Shown here: positions 13,301 to 27,200 of the stretch, piece by piece
Numbering within the stretch: position 1 is the first letter of the stretch
Layout: each line of letters starts with the position of its first letter
From: Fratercula arctica
Taxonomy: Eukaryota > Chordata > Aves > Charadriiformes > Alcidae
DNA length: 64,000 bases
Assembly (NCBI GenBank): GCA_947846985.1
Contig: CANTUZ010000010.1
Span: forward strand, 24,041,095-24,105,094
Reading direction: 5' to 3'
The notes under the pieces: generated by a model
Databases searched by the model: none
Told to the model about the DNA's origin: nothing
The model's input: only the letters and a program-made list of their open reading frames with translations
Made by a program: the position numbers and the translations under genes

Positions 13301-16300
13301 GAGTAATTCTTTTTTCTTGAAAGGAATCAAATGTTTGTATTGTGCAAGCAAAATAACTCACTTCACTAGTAGAAAGAATTGAAGTGGACTACAACTTCAC
13401 AATGTGAAACTCATTCCTGCCTGCTCACCTCCAAAACTGAACAAGTTTCAGGGTATCTGGCACCTTCTAGTTCTTGTAAGGTCAAAACTATCAACTTTTT
13501 GTTCCCATGTTTTGAAACTGAATGTTTGTAAGCTTTTAAAAACGGAACCTGGAAACAGAGCTCAATTCTGCCGAGTTAGAGAAAATAGAGACAAAGTAAA
13601 AATAATTTCTGACATTTTATTTTGAAACAAGAACAATGAAAAGCAACTAAATTTGTATGAAGTTCCATTAGAGACAATGAACTTATCTTAACTTCTAATA
13701 TCATCCATTCTAAATTATTTGACTTTTTATCCGTGAAACATGGACAATCAAAGGATTATGAATTCTTCAGAAATATCCTGATCGAATGAATCACACCTCA
13801 ATAGGGACCTTGCCCTACACTGTCTTTCACAGCTGCTGTCATATGCCTACCTCTCATTCACATTCATGACCTCCCTAGCAATTCATAGGAACTCAAAAAA
13901 GTAGTAGGAAAGTGCAGTAAGTGATATGAATAAATGTCTGTAATGCTAAAGATATGGTTCTTTCCAGCAGCTTCAAGAAAAATAATGTTTCCTGTCTTTG
14001 CTATCAGCGGTACTCCTGATAATTGCTGATGAGCACGTATGCCCAGTGGACCTGCAAATTACTTTTCTTCTCCCCTGAAGTCTGAGGAAGAGGTGGAGGG
14101 GAGATGGTTGAGCTTTGCTTCCATTTCTTTGGCTGCTCTGTATGTTTTCACATTTCTAGGTGTCAAAAGATTGGAGGTTTTTTTGAGGCAGCTGGAAATA
14201 ACAGAATGAGGACCTGTACTAAATAATAACCCAGCCCTCTTCAGGCAGCACTTTGGGAAAGCTCTGGCTTAAAATTCAAGCACTAGAATAAAAGACAGGT
14301 CTCTGCCATACTCTTTACTCTGACTGCTCATGACCTTGAAAAATTCACTTCCCCCCCTGCATTTACAGGTAAGAAGTTAAGGCAAATAAATGTGTGAGGC
14401 AGAGTCAGGTAAGGTGCTCCTATATGAGCACCTTCAGCTAAATGACAAGTAATATGGATGACAGAGGTCTACATCTGGTGACTATGCCTACTGCCACACA
14501 TTTCAGCAAGAAATCTCACAGCTAGAAAGGGAACTGTGAAAATGTAATGATGTTATCCTGCACCCGCAAACAACCTCATTTAGCTGCTTTCAGAGAATGA
14601 GCTGACAATCGTTTCTCACCAAGGTGAACCACTGGGGAAGAATCTGCTAGCAGAACTTTGTTTGCTACAGGAAAGAAAGAATGAAGAAAAGTTCTTTCCC
14701 AGCAAGTAAAAGAAATAGAAACTTCCTGCTGCCATTAAACACAGTGTTCTTGTTTATCTGAAGGAAATGGGGAAGTTGGCCCAATATACCTAAAAAGACC
14801 TTTGGGTAAAAGACGTGCTTCTCCTCAACGTTTGACCTTCTGTCTCTCTTAGTCTTCATTCCACAGAGCTGCGTGTACCCTGGCTAAAACTCTTACAGTT
14901 AAGTAAGAGAGCATCTATTTTCTGCTTGCTGATCAGGCTGCATAAAGCAAAGCGGTCCATTGTAAGCAAATGAGTTGGAGAAGAGTAATGTAAGTACATC
15001 AAGGAGTGGTGTCAGCTACTCCTTGCAAAACTCAGTGAATGCTCACAAACCATAAGCATTGACACATGCTTGAATTCTCAAGCAGTAAAAAAGCCCTGCC
15101 TTAGCCATTTCCAAGGACAGGGTGAAATAAGACTGTCCTTTCAATATATAAGCATACATACAGTTTTGCCTGTTCAGGATCCCATGAGGCTCAGAAACAG
15201 CAGAGTGCAGGAAGTGGCAACAAATCCTATTCATGAACAAGGTTTAGTACAGGAAGGGACAATGTCTTTTGTTTGCTCAATGATTTTTCACTGATACCCT
15301 TGAAAAATCTCCCTAAAGCTAAAGTTAGAAGGGATTTGAGCTGTCTAGTTTCTTGGCAATGAAAGACCTTTCCAGTAAGCCTTCAATGCCTTCCTTTCCC
15401 CACAACTTGAAATGAGTAACTTCTTCAGCATAATATCTGCATCTTCACAGTTCTCCAAAGGCAAGGAAAGATGTAGTCAAGTGATAAAATCTCAAAATAA
15501 CAATGTTACTATTTTTTTCAGTTCTCTTTTCCCAGTGCCTAAGAGCAGAATTTGTCAGAAGACAGAGTGCTTGCAGAGGGACTCCACTGTCCCACAGGTC
15601 TTGCCAACTAGCCCAACTCATCATCTGCACTCTGTCAGCTTCCATGCTATGGCGATACAGGTATAAAATACCAGAATTTCTGACTGAAGAGCTTTTTAAA
15701 GCTTTTAATTTTCTGCACTGTGTAAGTCTTTTCAGCATTACAAAGTGAGAGCAATACACCTACAAAACTCCAACACTCTCACAAACAGGTTGCTTGGCTT
15801 CAATAGCTGTTCACAGAACTACAGGCAGAAAATGTGCTAGTTGAAGAAATACCCTAAAAGCAACACTTAAGAAAAATTTGAAAAATTGAATGAAAACCTA
15901 CTTAACTTAGGATGGGCTAACACGAAATACCTTAGTGTATGTTTGCACAGTACAAAGACCAACAATTATTTGTTGTTTTTTTTTTTTTAAATAGACACTA
16001 ATGAACACATGCAATGCGTTCAACATATGTGTCACCATACAACAGACCAGTATGGTAACTGGATATGACGTGATCAATTTCTTTGGTTGTTTTATGTTTT
16101 TTAAACTGTCAGAAGTAGCCAGTTTAAATCATCATATCTGAGGAGGAGACAGAAGCCCCAAGGAAAGGTGCTGCAACAGGCAGGATATGACAGATGAAGG
16201 CATCAGTAGGGATTCTGATCAAAATGGAGTTGCGGTCAAGTAGTGAGCTTCAGCGTAGGCAGGCTGCTTTGTGGGTAGGGCGAAGGGATACCAGGAATTT

Positions 16301-17648
16301 CATAATGATTGGCATTTCTGGTTCAATACATAGTGAGAACTGGCACTCTGTATTATGTTGCTGGCAGTTGGTCTCACATAAGGCCACAGAATTTGAAAGC
16401 TCTCATTACTAACTGTATATGATTAAATTGATTTGCCTATATTATCCTCTTTCCTCATTTCTTTAGAAGTGTTTCAACATATTTCTAGTCCAAAGCCCTG
16501 TATTTAGAACCTTCTATTTCACTGACCATTTCCTTCTCCTCCCCTTTGCTTGACTAAGTGACCCAGCCCTTCCTCTAGCTTTCCCTCCTGGGGTAGCATC
16601 CAGGCTCCCTCACTTCCTTCATGATCAAGTGGAAAATTTTGTTTTGGAGGGTGGAGGAAAGATAAAGGAAAGGGAAGGGGAGAGACCAGGATTAATTGGT
16701 GTACTGTGCATGATCATTGCATTCTTTATATAACACTTAAGAGAACTTATTGGTTATGTTTCACAGTGAAATCTTGCGATTGTTTCTCACATTGAGTAAT
16801 ATCCTATTCCTCACTCTGATGGAATGATTTACTCCCTTAAAAACAAAGGGGCTTGGACCTGCAAGCCCAATTCCAGCAGGTGCTCAGAGTTGGTACTGTT
16901 GTGCCCAGGGAACTGAATTTTGCATGCTTATGTCCCTTTCTCTGCTGTGGAAGCTACTGCATCACCCTTGATGAACCACATCTTCTTGCTAAGACGATAC
17001 ATCATTCATACATGTGTTTAAATACATTCTTAACATTAATGGAGGTACTCACATGTTGACAAACTCCACCTACATCTACCTGCTAAATGAGCTACCTAAC
17101 ATTTAATATGTTCCATAATTCCAGGAATCAGTTAACCATTACATACGCATTACAGAGATTAGCTAAATGGTCCAAAAAACATCTTCTTACTACAAAATTC
17201 AAACCATTTATATGTAGCTAGTAATGACTTTAATAATAATGCTAGCAGGTCCAAAGCAAGGGTTACCAAGACTCCTGCTATAATTTCTCTAAAATAAGTC
17301 AAATGCAGGTAGATATTATTTCATATTTACAAAAAATGAAAATCAGGAAAATGATAAAAAGATTTCTGTAAACAATTAAACATGAAAAAGATATACAATT
17401 CTAAGCACAATGCCTTCAACTACATGCAGGATCACAGCACCTGCATTGCCTGTTGGAAAACTTCAGATTTGAAGCTGTGACTTTTCACAGCAGCTTCTGG
17501 CATTACTTTGTAAATTTGGGTACCAAAATTTGCTGCCACAAACCCTCATATAAATTCATCTGTGGATGAAAGACATTAGACATCTGTTTTGAGGACTTAT
17601 TTTTCTTAAATTGTAAAGCTGGGATTTTTTTTCCTATATAACAATGGG

Positions 17649-17709
17649 ATTTTTAAAAAAAAAAACAAACACACACAAAAAAAAAAAAACAAACCAAACT
17701 AAAAAACCC
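17649..17709 (+). repeat. A-rich simple sequence
   Basis: Runs of A with interspersed CA, CAAAC and ACTAAAAAACC. Low complexity. No recognisable retrotransposon body precedes it. Confidence 0.85.
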
Positions 17710-20408
17710 AGAAAACTTACTGAGTAGAGAACAATTCTGTACTGGACATGTGAAAGCCAGTAAGAAAGATCACATGTGCAGAGCATCTTCTGTTTAATCT
17801 TTGCTGAGGTTTGTTTAATTCCTATCCAAAAATTAAGACTTTGTTTAGAAAAGACTGTTCTGAGTCACTGTGCACATCTACTGGGTCACGAGTCCTGAGA
17901 GGAAATGTAGTGCAAATGCCTCAGTGCATGCCTTCAGTTGCAAAATTGAACCAGCTGAAAAAGCTCAGACAGGTTACAGTGGTGGCATCTGTCTGAAAGA
18001 CAGTCTCCAAGTGGGATAAGACACGGGACTGCAAAACTGCAGGTATTAAGCCTGGCAATTCCAGCAGGGCCCACAGAAAGACAGACTGCATGTTGGAGTT
18101 GTGGCACTCATTCTTCCAACATAGCTAGAGGATGATGACCAGCTAAGTTCAGGAAAAAGTTTAGAAGAAAGGAGAAGAATTGTTCTCCCAATGAAGTCAG
18201 TCAGGGAAAGTTGCGATTATCCCTGTCTGGAATCTGGGATGTTGTGGTTAATGTTCCTATTCTCGTCAATAGTTCAATGAATTTCCCAGTGGCCACAAAT
18301 AGCCAGGACTTTAGTTTTATGTTCCACACTCTAGAAATGCATTCTGACGCTGGCTCAACACTGACTCAGTGGGCAAGGTGCCGTTTACTGAATCACAAGC
18401 ACCACTTCCTGCAGGACTGTTTCTGCCTGTAGTGTTTCTAAGAAGATCTTGGCTCTTTAGTTGAGAATCAAGCTCACAAGACAACGAAGTTGCAGAACAT
18501 ATGCCATTTGTGTAGTGTTTGAACAAAATACAGTATCCCGTTGCACAGACTTTGAATGAGGTTATTCAAATGCAGTAGATTTCATATGTGTTATATGATA
18601 TTCAGTTTTCTTAGGAAGATAAACTAAGTTTTTTCAAATGAAAAAACAGAAAGCATGTCTATGTTTATGTTTCTCTCGCTTTTATGTCCACCTTCAGTGG
18701 TGCTGCAAAGCACTTCATTATAACAGAATGGACATCTTATTGAATAGGATGATTTTTTCCTTGTCAGGAAGTCAAGGTAGCTAAAACTTTCTGAGAGAGT
18801 TGGATTTCCATATCTTCGGCTGTACAACGCTTCTAGAAACAGACAAAAACAAAACAAGCAATGCTTAGATGACTGTAATATTACACATTTTAAAAACAAA
18901 TAAAGCACTAGTGGGGGAATTTTACATGGTACTATTATCAGAAATTACACATATAATGTCATGTGCACTTGTTGCACATGACTGTCCCAGCTCATAAATT
19001 CATTGCTAAGTCTCTGGTCAATAATGCTAGTAAATGTACTCATCCTTATGATATACAAAAGAAAGATAGCATTCTCTTCCTCTTGGCAACAGACTGTTGG
19101 CTGCAAGTAGCTAAATGGTTAATTCCTAGTGAGGATCATGGAGTTTATCATGAGGTCATGCTTGCATGCCAGCACTAACCACTTCAGCTGCACATGGGAC
19201 AGCAGAGCTGTTTCTGCAACCCAGCCAAGCCTAGGCACTCTCCTGCTATGGTTTCCATTAGCAAAAGTTTTGGCAAGTTGTCCTTATAAAAATATTTGTC
19301 AAGTACTAGGAATATGCATGAAATAAAGCTGTAATCAGAAGTAATGGATGCTTCTGTTTAGATTTCTTATTGTTAGCCCAGCTGTAACTATTCTCATTTG
19401 AGAGCTTATTTAAAATACATTTGATTATTTACATGCCTGCCAAAAAAGCCAATATTTCACATGAAGTATCTGCTCTAGTTGGTAGTAAGCAGGAAGACAC
19501 CTTTCATTCTAAGAGTGACCAAAGATTTAATTAGTCTGGCGACTCAATTAACCAGGTTTCTGAAGATTGTCCAAAAGGAGAGCAGTAGTATAAGAAAACC
19601 TCAGTGTGAGTCTAGCCTTGAACTGCTAACAAATTCAAATTTCCTTCTTAAGGTTCACACAAAATGAGTTGGGACATTATTTTGCTGATAGAGTAACAGC
19701 ATTGACCTCTCATTCTATGCCTGAATGATGAAGACGAGAACCACTAGGAAACTTGAAAATTCAAATCAGAAATTCTCAGATGACATAAGGGGGGCTGTGT
19801 ATGTGCCAGGCGCTAAGATTTGAAACAAATTTTTTGCAGTAGGTATCATTTTTAGCTTATAAAGGCAGCCCAAATAGACCCACAGCATTCAGAATACTCC
19901 TATATACCCAAAACTTCAGCTTCTAAGTACATTATTGTGGAATTTCCCATAGCTGCATGTTGCTGTACAGGAATCTTAAGAAACCAACATGATGCTGCAA
20001 AAGATTGCCCTGCTGTGGAATACAGGTTTCAGCAGAGGTGAGATGGCAATACTACTATACGAGAACTCATTAGTTCACTGTTTCCTTTGGTCATTGCAAA
20101 AGATCTACCATTCTGAGGCTTTGGGATAGAGTATCAGATAAGGACACACTCCTGTTGTTAACCACCTGCTTGTAGGTGGTGCTTATAAGCAAGAAACACT
20201 TTTAACTTGTCAAGAAGTAAAAAGAAAATACAATGTTGATTTCCAGCTGCTGAGCTTTCTGTCTCCTTCTCTTCCTAGAAAGACTTCTTTAAAAGAAGTG
20301 TTACTATTGCTTCAAAAAGTAAATCTCATGTCAGGGTTCAGAGAACTACCTGTCACATCAAAGGTGCCCTGGAGCTCCTGATGAGTCACAGCTCCTGGGA
20401 CTCTACTG

Positions 20409-20454
20409 GCTCTAATAGCACTGGTCAATCTGCTCTAATAGCACTGGTCAATCT
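20409..20454 (+). repeat. Perfect 23-bp tandem duplication
   Basis: Two identical 23-bp units (20409-20431 and 20432-20454) beginning GCTCTAATAGCACTGG. Complete identity suggests a recent event. Confidence 0.9.
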
Positions 20455-21325
20455 AAGATCAGAAAAAAACCTCTCGTAACATGAAAGTCGTACCAGGTAT
20501 TCAGGGATCTATTCTTATTTTCTCTTTTATTAAATTGCTGGAAAATTTCTATGTCATTTATTAATAATCAAAGCATAGTTTATAATATTTCTTTTGCCTT
20601 TTGAAGTGCCTGTAGATACGTATTAGTCAGAGCTTATATTTATATTTTTGAGAGTTTTTTGAAGATACTTAAGGCCAAGTTTGCCTGTGTGTCTAGTCTG
20701 AAGTTACACAAGCTGTTTCAAGTTAGAATACTTGATATATATGCTCACACAGACTTGAATGTCACATGCTGAAACTGTGGTTTCCTTATGTTCCTTAAAT
20801 GATTTTGTCTTTCCTCCTTTTCTGCATCTTCTCACCCATTTTTGAGGAATCAGTCTTCTCGATATATATCACAGTAAGGGAAAAAATGTCAAACATGCCT
20901 ATAGAAGGCAATGTGGAGAAACACAGAGGTCCAAGTGTGCCAAATTGTCTAGCTCCAGAACTGAGAGCTGTGAAACCGTAACTGTGCAGCACTGTCATTT
21001 CAATGAACCTCACTTTCAGGAATGATCTCATATTAATGTAGTGACATGCTTTGAGGATCAAAGCAAACACCTCTGCCTGGCACTGAATACTACTGTGGAA
21101 TCACCTACTAATATATCACCAGACTGTCAAAGACAAGATAAAATTCTTTTTCAATATGAATCACAAAATGGGGAGAACAAAAGGCAGAGGCATTAATCAC
21201 CCAGAAGTGTCTAAAGCAAGCAAGTGACCTAGTAGCCTACATTGCTTTTATTGGAATTTAGCTTGAAAATCATCACTCTTACAAGCTTAATTTCCACATG
21301 TATCAAATTTAGGCACAGAAACATT

Positions 21326-21351
21326 AAAAAAAAAAAAAAAAAAGAAAAAAG
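21326..21351 (+). repeat. Poly(A) tract
   Basis: About 18 A followed by GAAAAAAGG. No identifiable SINE or processed copy upstream, so treated as simple sequence. Confidence 0.8.
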
Positions 21352-22036
21352 GAAGCTTGGCCTGGTTCAGAATGCCTAAGGTAGGTATTTGATGTCCTTA
21401 TGTCCCATGAGAGTACCCCTAAAAACATTTAACATGTCCTATGCTATATGAGCTCATGCTTTTGTAGATACATTGCACAACTGACATTCAGTACCTGCAC
21501 AAGAAACATCCTTTCCCCCCTTAAGACTCCTATCAAGTTATCTTCTAAGAGCAGGAGCTTGACAAAAGAGGCAGCAGTAGCAGCACCCAATTTTTGCAGT
21601 TACCCTGAAAGGAAAGATTGCGATTCCAGGCTCTTGTCAGCCTAGGGCATGAATTTCTAGATTTTACAGTGAAGAGGGTGGCCCAAGGCAGGAGCCATTC
21701 TCCACCTTTTTCTGATGAGAATGAGGCCCTGCAGAGAGAGAAATGGGAGATCTACGAGGCCCAAGAGACAAAGCTGTTCCATTGGAACACATGTTCTACA
21801 GTTGTTTTTTTGGTATAATTTTGTGGATACAAGAAAACAGTGATGAGTTATTATGGGTCAAATGCTGATCCCTGTTCCACCAGTATAAACATGTTATGGA
21901 GTAACTGAGCTTACAGATGTATATTTCAGAAGAGGGTTTGGGTCTCCGACTTCACAGGTACTTTGGTACCCAGACCTATCCCATTGAAATCAACAGAAGA
22001 CAAGGATCTCCATAAGCAGGTTTTCTTTTAAATAAT

Positions 22037-22092
22037 AATCAGTGCAGCGTAAAGTAGTTTTATATAATATTCAGTGCAGCATAATACAGTAG
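22037..22092 (+). repeat. Imperfect spaced duplication, TCAGTGCAGC core
   Basis: The block TCAGTGCAGC followed by GTAAAG or ATAATA and then TAG occurs twice about 32 bp apart, separated by an AT-rich spacer. Short and diverged. Confidence 0.55.
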
Positions 22093-22199
22093 CCTAGGAT
22101 TTGTCTTGACGTTCCTTACTCCCACTGAGTAATGCTTATTCATAGAAGTAGTTCCATATAATGAATTGCATTACACAGAATATATCAGAAATTTCCATT

Positions 22200-23550
22200 T
22201 ATCTCAGGGGAATTCTCATAGGCTGGCAAAAGCTTTCCTCTTGGACTACAATGTGAATGTTCATCACCAGGTGCCAGAAGGGAAAATCCAATTCTTTCCT
22301 ATAGTCTGTCTCACCTTAACAATAGCCCACTCTTTACACTGCTTGCAACTACTTCATACATTGATCATTTCAGAGCTCACTAAATACAAACTTAACAGTG
22401 GCATTTCTCCTCCAACACCAGTTTAGGCTTTCTCCAATTTCCTCTGTACTTTGCATGGCGTAGAATCTATTCTCACCAGAACCATTTAGATGCAGAGCTC
22501 TGTCCTCATTCTCCTGGGCTTGGGAGCTTGCTTTACACATCACTGGCCGCTTTCCACAGCTTTTTCCTTCACTGCCTCTCTTCATACCCTTCTAACTCAA
22601 CACTTCTCGCCTTGAAATGGCTGTCTTTTAGTTCTCTTTTTTTCTTCATTTTATACCTCACTTGGAAACACAAACTAATCTGCCATCTCTGCGTGGGTGA
22701 TGTTACATCTCTAAGGTAAACCTCCCTCACTCTGACAAAAAGTAAATCTACACATTTCTCTGGTATCACCTTTTGTAAGACCCTTCATTGGATCAAACTC
22801 AGTTATAACAGAATTCCATCTTTCCTGGTCCTTTTGGGTCCAAAACCACTGTCCTCCATCTTCTTTCTCTATAATTGAAAGCAACACAACTTTTCTGCCT
22901 GCCAGAAGCCTTGACAAATGCAATTCTGCTTCTCTTGTCTGCACTCAGAAAAGGTCCTGCAAAGGCTTCTCTTACGGAATTCTGTTCAATCAACTCATCC
23001 TGTATCATCTGCCTGTTCTTCACTGAGTCAACCATACATAATTTGTTTTCACCCTCAGAGCACCTCATGACCTATGCCTTCTAGGCCTATCCTCTCGCAT
23101 TCATCCTTTGGATGCTGACTCCTCCTGAATAACCTATGTGGCCAACCTCCACTGTCCACTTACTAACTTTTCTGATATTAAGTCCAGGGAGAAGTGGCTT
23201 TCAACCTTTTCCAGCACAACCTTCATTTGCTACTGTGTTCTCCTTTCATTTCTGACAACTACTTACTTAATAACACTTCCTTCTTACCCTTCTCCTGGAT
23301 AAACCACAGCAGTTTCCAAAAGGAAAATGACACTTGACACTGTCTCTTTCCCTGCAGGTTGAAGGGTGCTCCCTTCCACCCTGCCTTTTTGATCATGACT
23401 ACAACAGCATGCAGCCCAATATGCTGAGCCTTACAGATTTACTAGCATGGAGTCTACTCTACACCTTGCCTTCTCCATCTTCCCTGTAAATGCCTGCCTC
23501 ACTCTCTGCTTGGTCCATAGAGGCAAGTGAGCATACTCCTCACACCTCTT
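22200..23550. other. Pyrimidine-rich block
   Basis: By eye C and T greatly outnumber G and A on the + strand over more than 1 kb, with many CTT, CCT and TTC runs. There is no recognised gene or element. Minus-strand open frames of up to 89 codons show no family motif. Confidence 0.5.
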
Positions 23551-23963
23551 GGGAACAAAGAGAAGATGCACTCCAAAGCTGTTTCAAAAAGGTCCCAATG
23601 AGGGAGGCTTTGTGGTATCTCAATTTGAGATATTTTGCTCAAAAAACATATACATTTCAGAAGAAATAAAATATTGTCATTTCCAACAGTTTTAACCAAA
23701 ATCACAGAATGGCATGAATGGTCAGTATTGCCAAGAAAAAGCCATGGAGACAGAGGAGAGAGACAGAAAGTATGTATTTCTGCTTTCTGGATGGAATACC
23801 CTTGGTGGTATTGATGATAGGTTACTATATGCCAGAACCTCCTTCTGGACTTTGCACAAGGATGAAAAAAAGGCCTGTTTTGAAAAAAAAATTTAAAAAA
23901 GAAAAGTGTTTTGAAAAGTTTTTTCTGTTGTGCTTATCATATACAAAAAAGCTCTATAATCTC

Positions 23964-23986
23964 TTTTTTTTTTTTTTTTTTTTTTT
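23964..23986 (+). repeat. Poly(T) tract, 23 T
   Basis: An uninterrupted run of T between ATCTC and GTCC. It could mark the tail of a minus-strand retrocopy, but the sequence to its right is not a gene or element I recognise. Confidence 0.85.
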
Positions 23987-24247
23987 GTCCTCTTTGTCCA
24001 TCAATAAAAGCTGCAACTGCCATAGACAGGATAGGTGTCAAAGTTCCTGCAGGAGAGCAAGCACAACTTTCTTTAGAGATGTATTTACTTAAACTCTAGA
24101 AGCTTTAAACAACAATCAGCAAACAAAGATTAGGGAAAGTAGCACAGTGTCTATACTAGAAATAAGTTACAGGAAGCCAACTAGAAAAAAAAAGGAAGAC
24201 TGCAGCCAAAACATCCGAAGGAGTGTGAGTAGGAGAAAAGATAAGGA

Positions 24248-24294
24248 CTATTATTAGACTACCCAAGATACACACTATTATTAGAGTACCCAAG
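24248..24294 (+). repeat. 27-bp imperfect tandem duplication
   Basis: CTATTATTAGACTACCCAAG at 24248 recurs at 24275 with one C/G change, separated by a few bases. A local slippage duplication. Confidence 0.8.
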
Positions 24295-27200
24295 TTAATT
24301 CTGTTTCCCCTTTCTTCTCAGCACAGTTTCTTTATGAGCTTATTCAGGAAGAATGCTGTTGTTCAACAGCACCCAGGAAGCGACTTATTTTTTTCTCCTT
24401 AAACCTCTTTTTCCTCTGAATTGTTCAACAGCCGTTCACCTGCAAGTGTATTACGACTCTGCCTGACACCCTGGGCAGTATTGCCCTACGGGCTCTCTGC
24501 ACTCCCATCGTTCTGCCATCGGTATCCTTTTCCTTCAGCTGTAAATTCACAGGGGTCTCTTTTTTATTCAGATCTTTTTTGGTGTTTCATAGAACAGTCG
24601 GTGACTAATGTCATTAATGTTATGATTACAGAGTTATTTTTCTGTAGCTTGTATTTATTTAGATAATTAATGCTTAAGAAATTTACACTGCTGCCCACCA
24701 TTATGGTACCTGGATACTACACTCAAAACAACCCTTCATTTAAGGATTGTAGTACAACTCTCTGCCATGACTGCAAGTGATCTGCATCTCTGGTGAGCAG
24801 CCAGGGATACATCCAGTCCAGCTGCCACCCTCGGGCAGACAGGGCTCCCTGCCACTGATCCCCCACCCCTGGATTCTACCCGAGAGGTACACAACATGCT
24901 GTTTTCTCCCTGGAGGCCAAACTGATAAGGGCAGGCATTGCCACACCCTACTGAGAGCAGGAACAATTAATTGTCTCTCGACTAAGACACCTGTTATGGT
25001 ATTAGTGCTGCTTGGCAGGGCAGCCTGTAAAATCACCACTTCCTTCCCTGTAGGTAGGAACTGTCTGTGTTAGTTTAGGAATTTATCTTCCTTCATGAGT
25101 AGGAAAGCCAAAGAGAGAGGAGGAAGGAGTGGAATCCTAAATTATCTTCCCAGGCAGCCTCTCGGTAGATGAGCAGTGCCAATTTTCTCTCCTGGGCTGT
25201 ATTGCATAGGGGATTAGGGTGTGCTGCTTCCCCAGATACACCATCACTGGGATATTCATCTCCCAAAATTTGCTTTCTTCCCAGATTTTAGCAAATCCTT
25301 TTTCTCCAGAAGTCTGCCAACTGATGCGCTCTCAGTTTATTGGGTTTCCTGTGGAATGCGAATCTGATTGACTGACGCACTGCAGAAATAATAGTCCAAG
25401 CCAGCTGTTTCTGTAAATTTCCAGTGTTAGAATTCAACGTGCTATTCCAGATCAGTAAATGGCAGGCAGACATAGGATTCCCTTGAAAAATATCCTACTT
25501 CAGAATTTAAGATCAGCAAAACAAGCACAGCTTAATCGCTAAAAAACTCTCTATTTGCTTTCTGCTTTCTAGCTTCAGACTCAGAAGTCTTCTTTTCTGG
25601 GTTTCCCTCAGTGCCACCAGCAACTAGAAACTAGAGATAGGCCTAGACCTAAACGCAAATATAATTTTAAGCTATTTAGGATCTCTATGTAACATCTGTA
25701 GTTCAGACTAATCTTTGCTTTAGATATTCGCTGTCTCAACTGAGCAATTTCAACAAACGTCAAAGAGATCGGTGATTTTCATACTCTGGATTTTCATAAA
25801 TGCTAAATGAAATACAAAACATAGTTTAAAAGCAGGTGCACATCAAGCTGATGAAGAAATCCTCAGATGTGATCACTGCTGTTCAAAAAAAATATCCGCA
25901 TCCGGACAGCTCACTGAAACAACAAAACATTGTATATAAAAAAAGAACATTCATCAAGTAGCTGTTTTCTAGGTGTGAATGAGATGGGCCCAGTGACAGG
26001 GGATTTCACAGGTGCTCAAGGTGCTCAGCCTGTACCTAGGGTCAACTTCTAGCACAGTCAGTCGCTTTGCAAATGCAGCTGGCATACCCAGCAAAACTGT
26101 GAGGGACTGTGTCATTTTAAAGCTTCAACCACATTCTCTCCTAGTGTAATAAAATAGCTGAGCCAACAGCAGTTGGTTGCTTGTTGTGACTGAAGCAATT
26201 TTTCAAGGTTTTGATTACACTGGCTTAGTTCAGAGATAAAGGCTGGCTACTCCTGCTGCTCGCAAAGCAACAAGTATTGTCAACAAGCACCCAGAGAGAG
26301 TCCAGTGGCCCTCAACTGATACACTCTGCTTCTTCTACCCACACAGGTAACACAGATAAGAGAAAAACAGTAGGCAGTAAGGAAAAGGAACAAACTTTAA
26401 ATAAATAAGGTAACCTGAGTAGCTGAATTATACCTAAAGGAAATGAGATCATCATTTGCTTCAAATTTCAACCACAAACAACTGACAAGTAATCAAGAGT
26501 CACTAAAGCGCAAGAATTTTTATGAATCACATTCAACTTAAAATCAGCTACTCTGGAAATTCCTGGGACTCATGCAAGTTGTAATTTGAGAGAATAAGAT
26601 TAAAGAACAAGCTGTACATGTTTAGCTTTATGAATGGTGATAATGTAACATTTGAAATCTGTTGGTTTGCATTTAAAAAACTATTGGTTTATCCAGTCAT
26701 ACCTGTTATTATGTTATTATCTCAAGAGCTAGAAGTAAACTGACTTAAAAAATTAACTTCGCTAATATCAAAGGGAGAATACAAAATGTTTTACTGTGAA
26801 ATTGCCTAAGTTTTGAAGGTGAAGCTAGAATATTCTAAAACAACTTTATACTGGAAAATTTCCCTTAAACTTGTAACACATTTTATGACTGCCTTGAAAT
26901 CCTTTCTGCCATAATCCAAAATTCACTGTTACCCAATACTGTTTGATTTTGAAGCAGCATTCCAATACACAAAGCAGTTGTAAATATAGCTGTATTCTTT
27001 ATATTCTATACTTGTAGCTGGAACTACTTAATTCAGTGACAACCTGTTTAGTTTTAAAACAACAACAAACTCATTACGGAGATGACAAGTCATGTCAAAA
27101 GGATCTAGGTGTTTTCTTGGCTTTTGTATTCTTAAATCACTAACTAAATACTGACTGCGAGGCTTAACCTTGCTCTTTTATGTGGGATGACTGAGGTTCA

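Larger units (their letters stand above)
7596..22200. other. Long non-coding flank upstream of PLAU
   Basis: No supported exon. Contains the 18-bp repeat at 9449, the CRE at 10301, the A-rich tract at 17649, a 10-bp inverted repeat at 18958-18982 and the 23-bp duplication at 20409. The rest looks like ordinary AT-rich intergenic DNA; conserved enhancers cannot be excluded from one sequence. Confidence 0.55.

Noticed and set aside
20161..20180. 7-bp inverted repeat ACCACCT/AGGTGGT
   Set aside because: Too short to stand out from chance; no extended stem as expected of a microRNA precursor.
22799..23068. 89-codon minus-strand frame in the pyrimidine-rich block, considered as a pseudogene
   Set aside because: No similarity to a known family could be recognised and neighbouring frames do not join convincingly.
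23718..24092. 124-codon + strand open frame
   Set aside because: Much of it is encoded by poly(A) and poly(T) runs (Lys and Phe strings).
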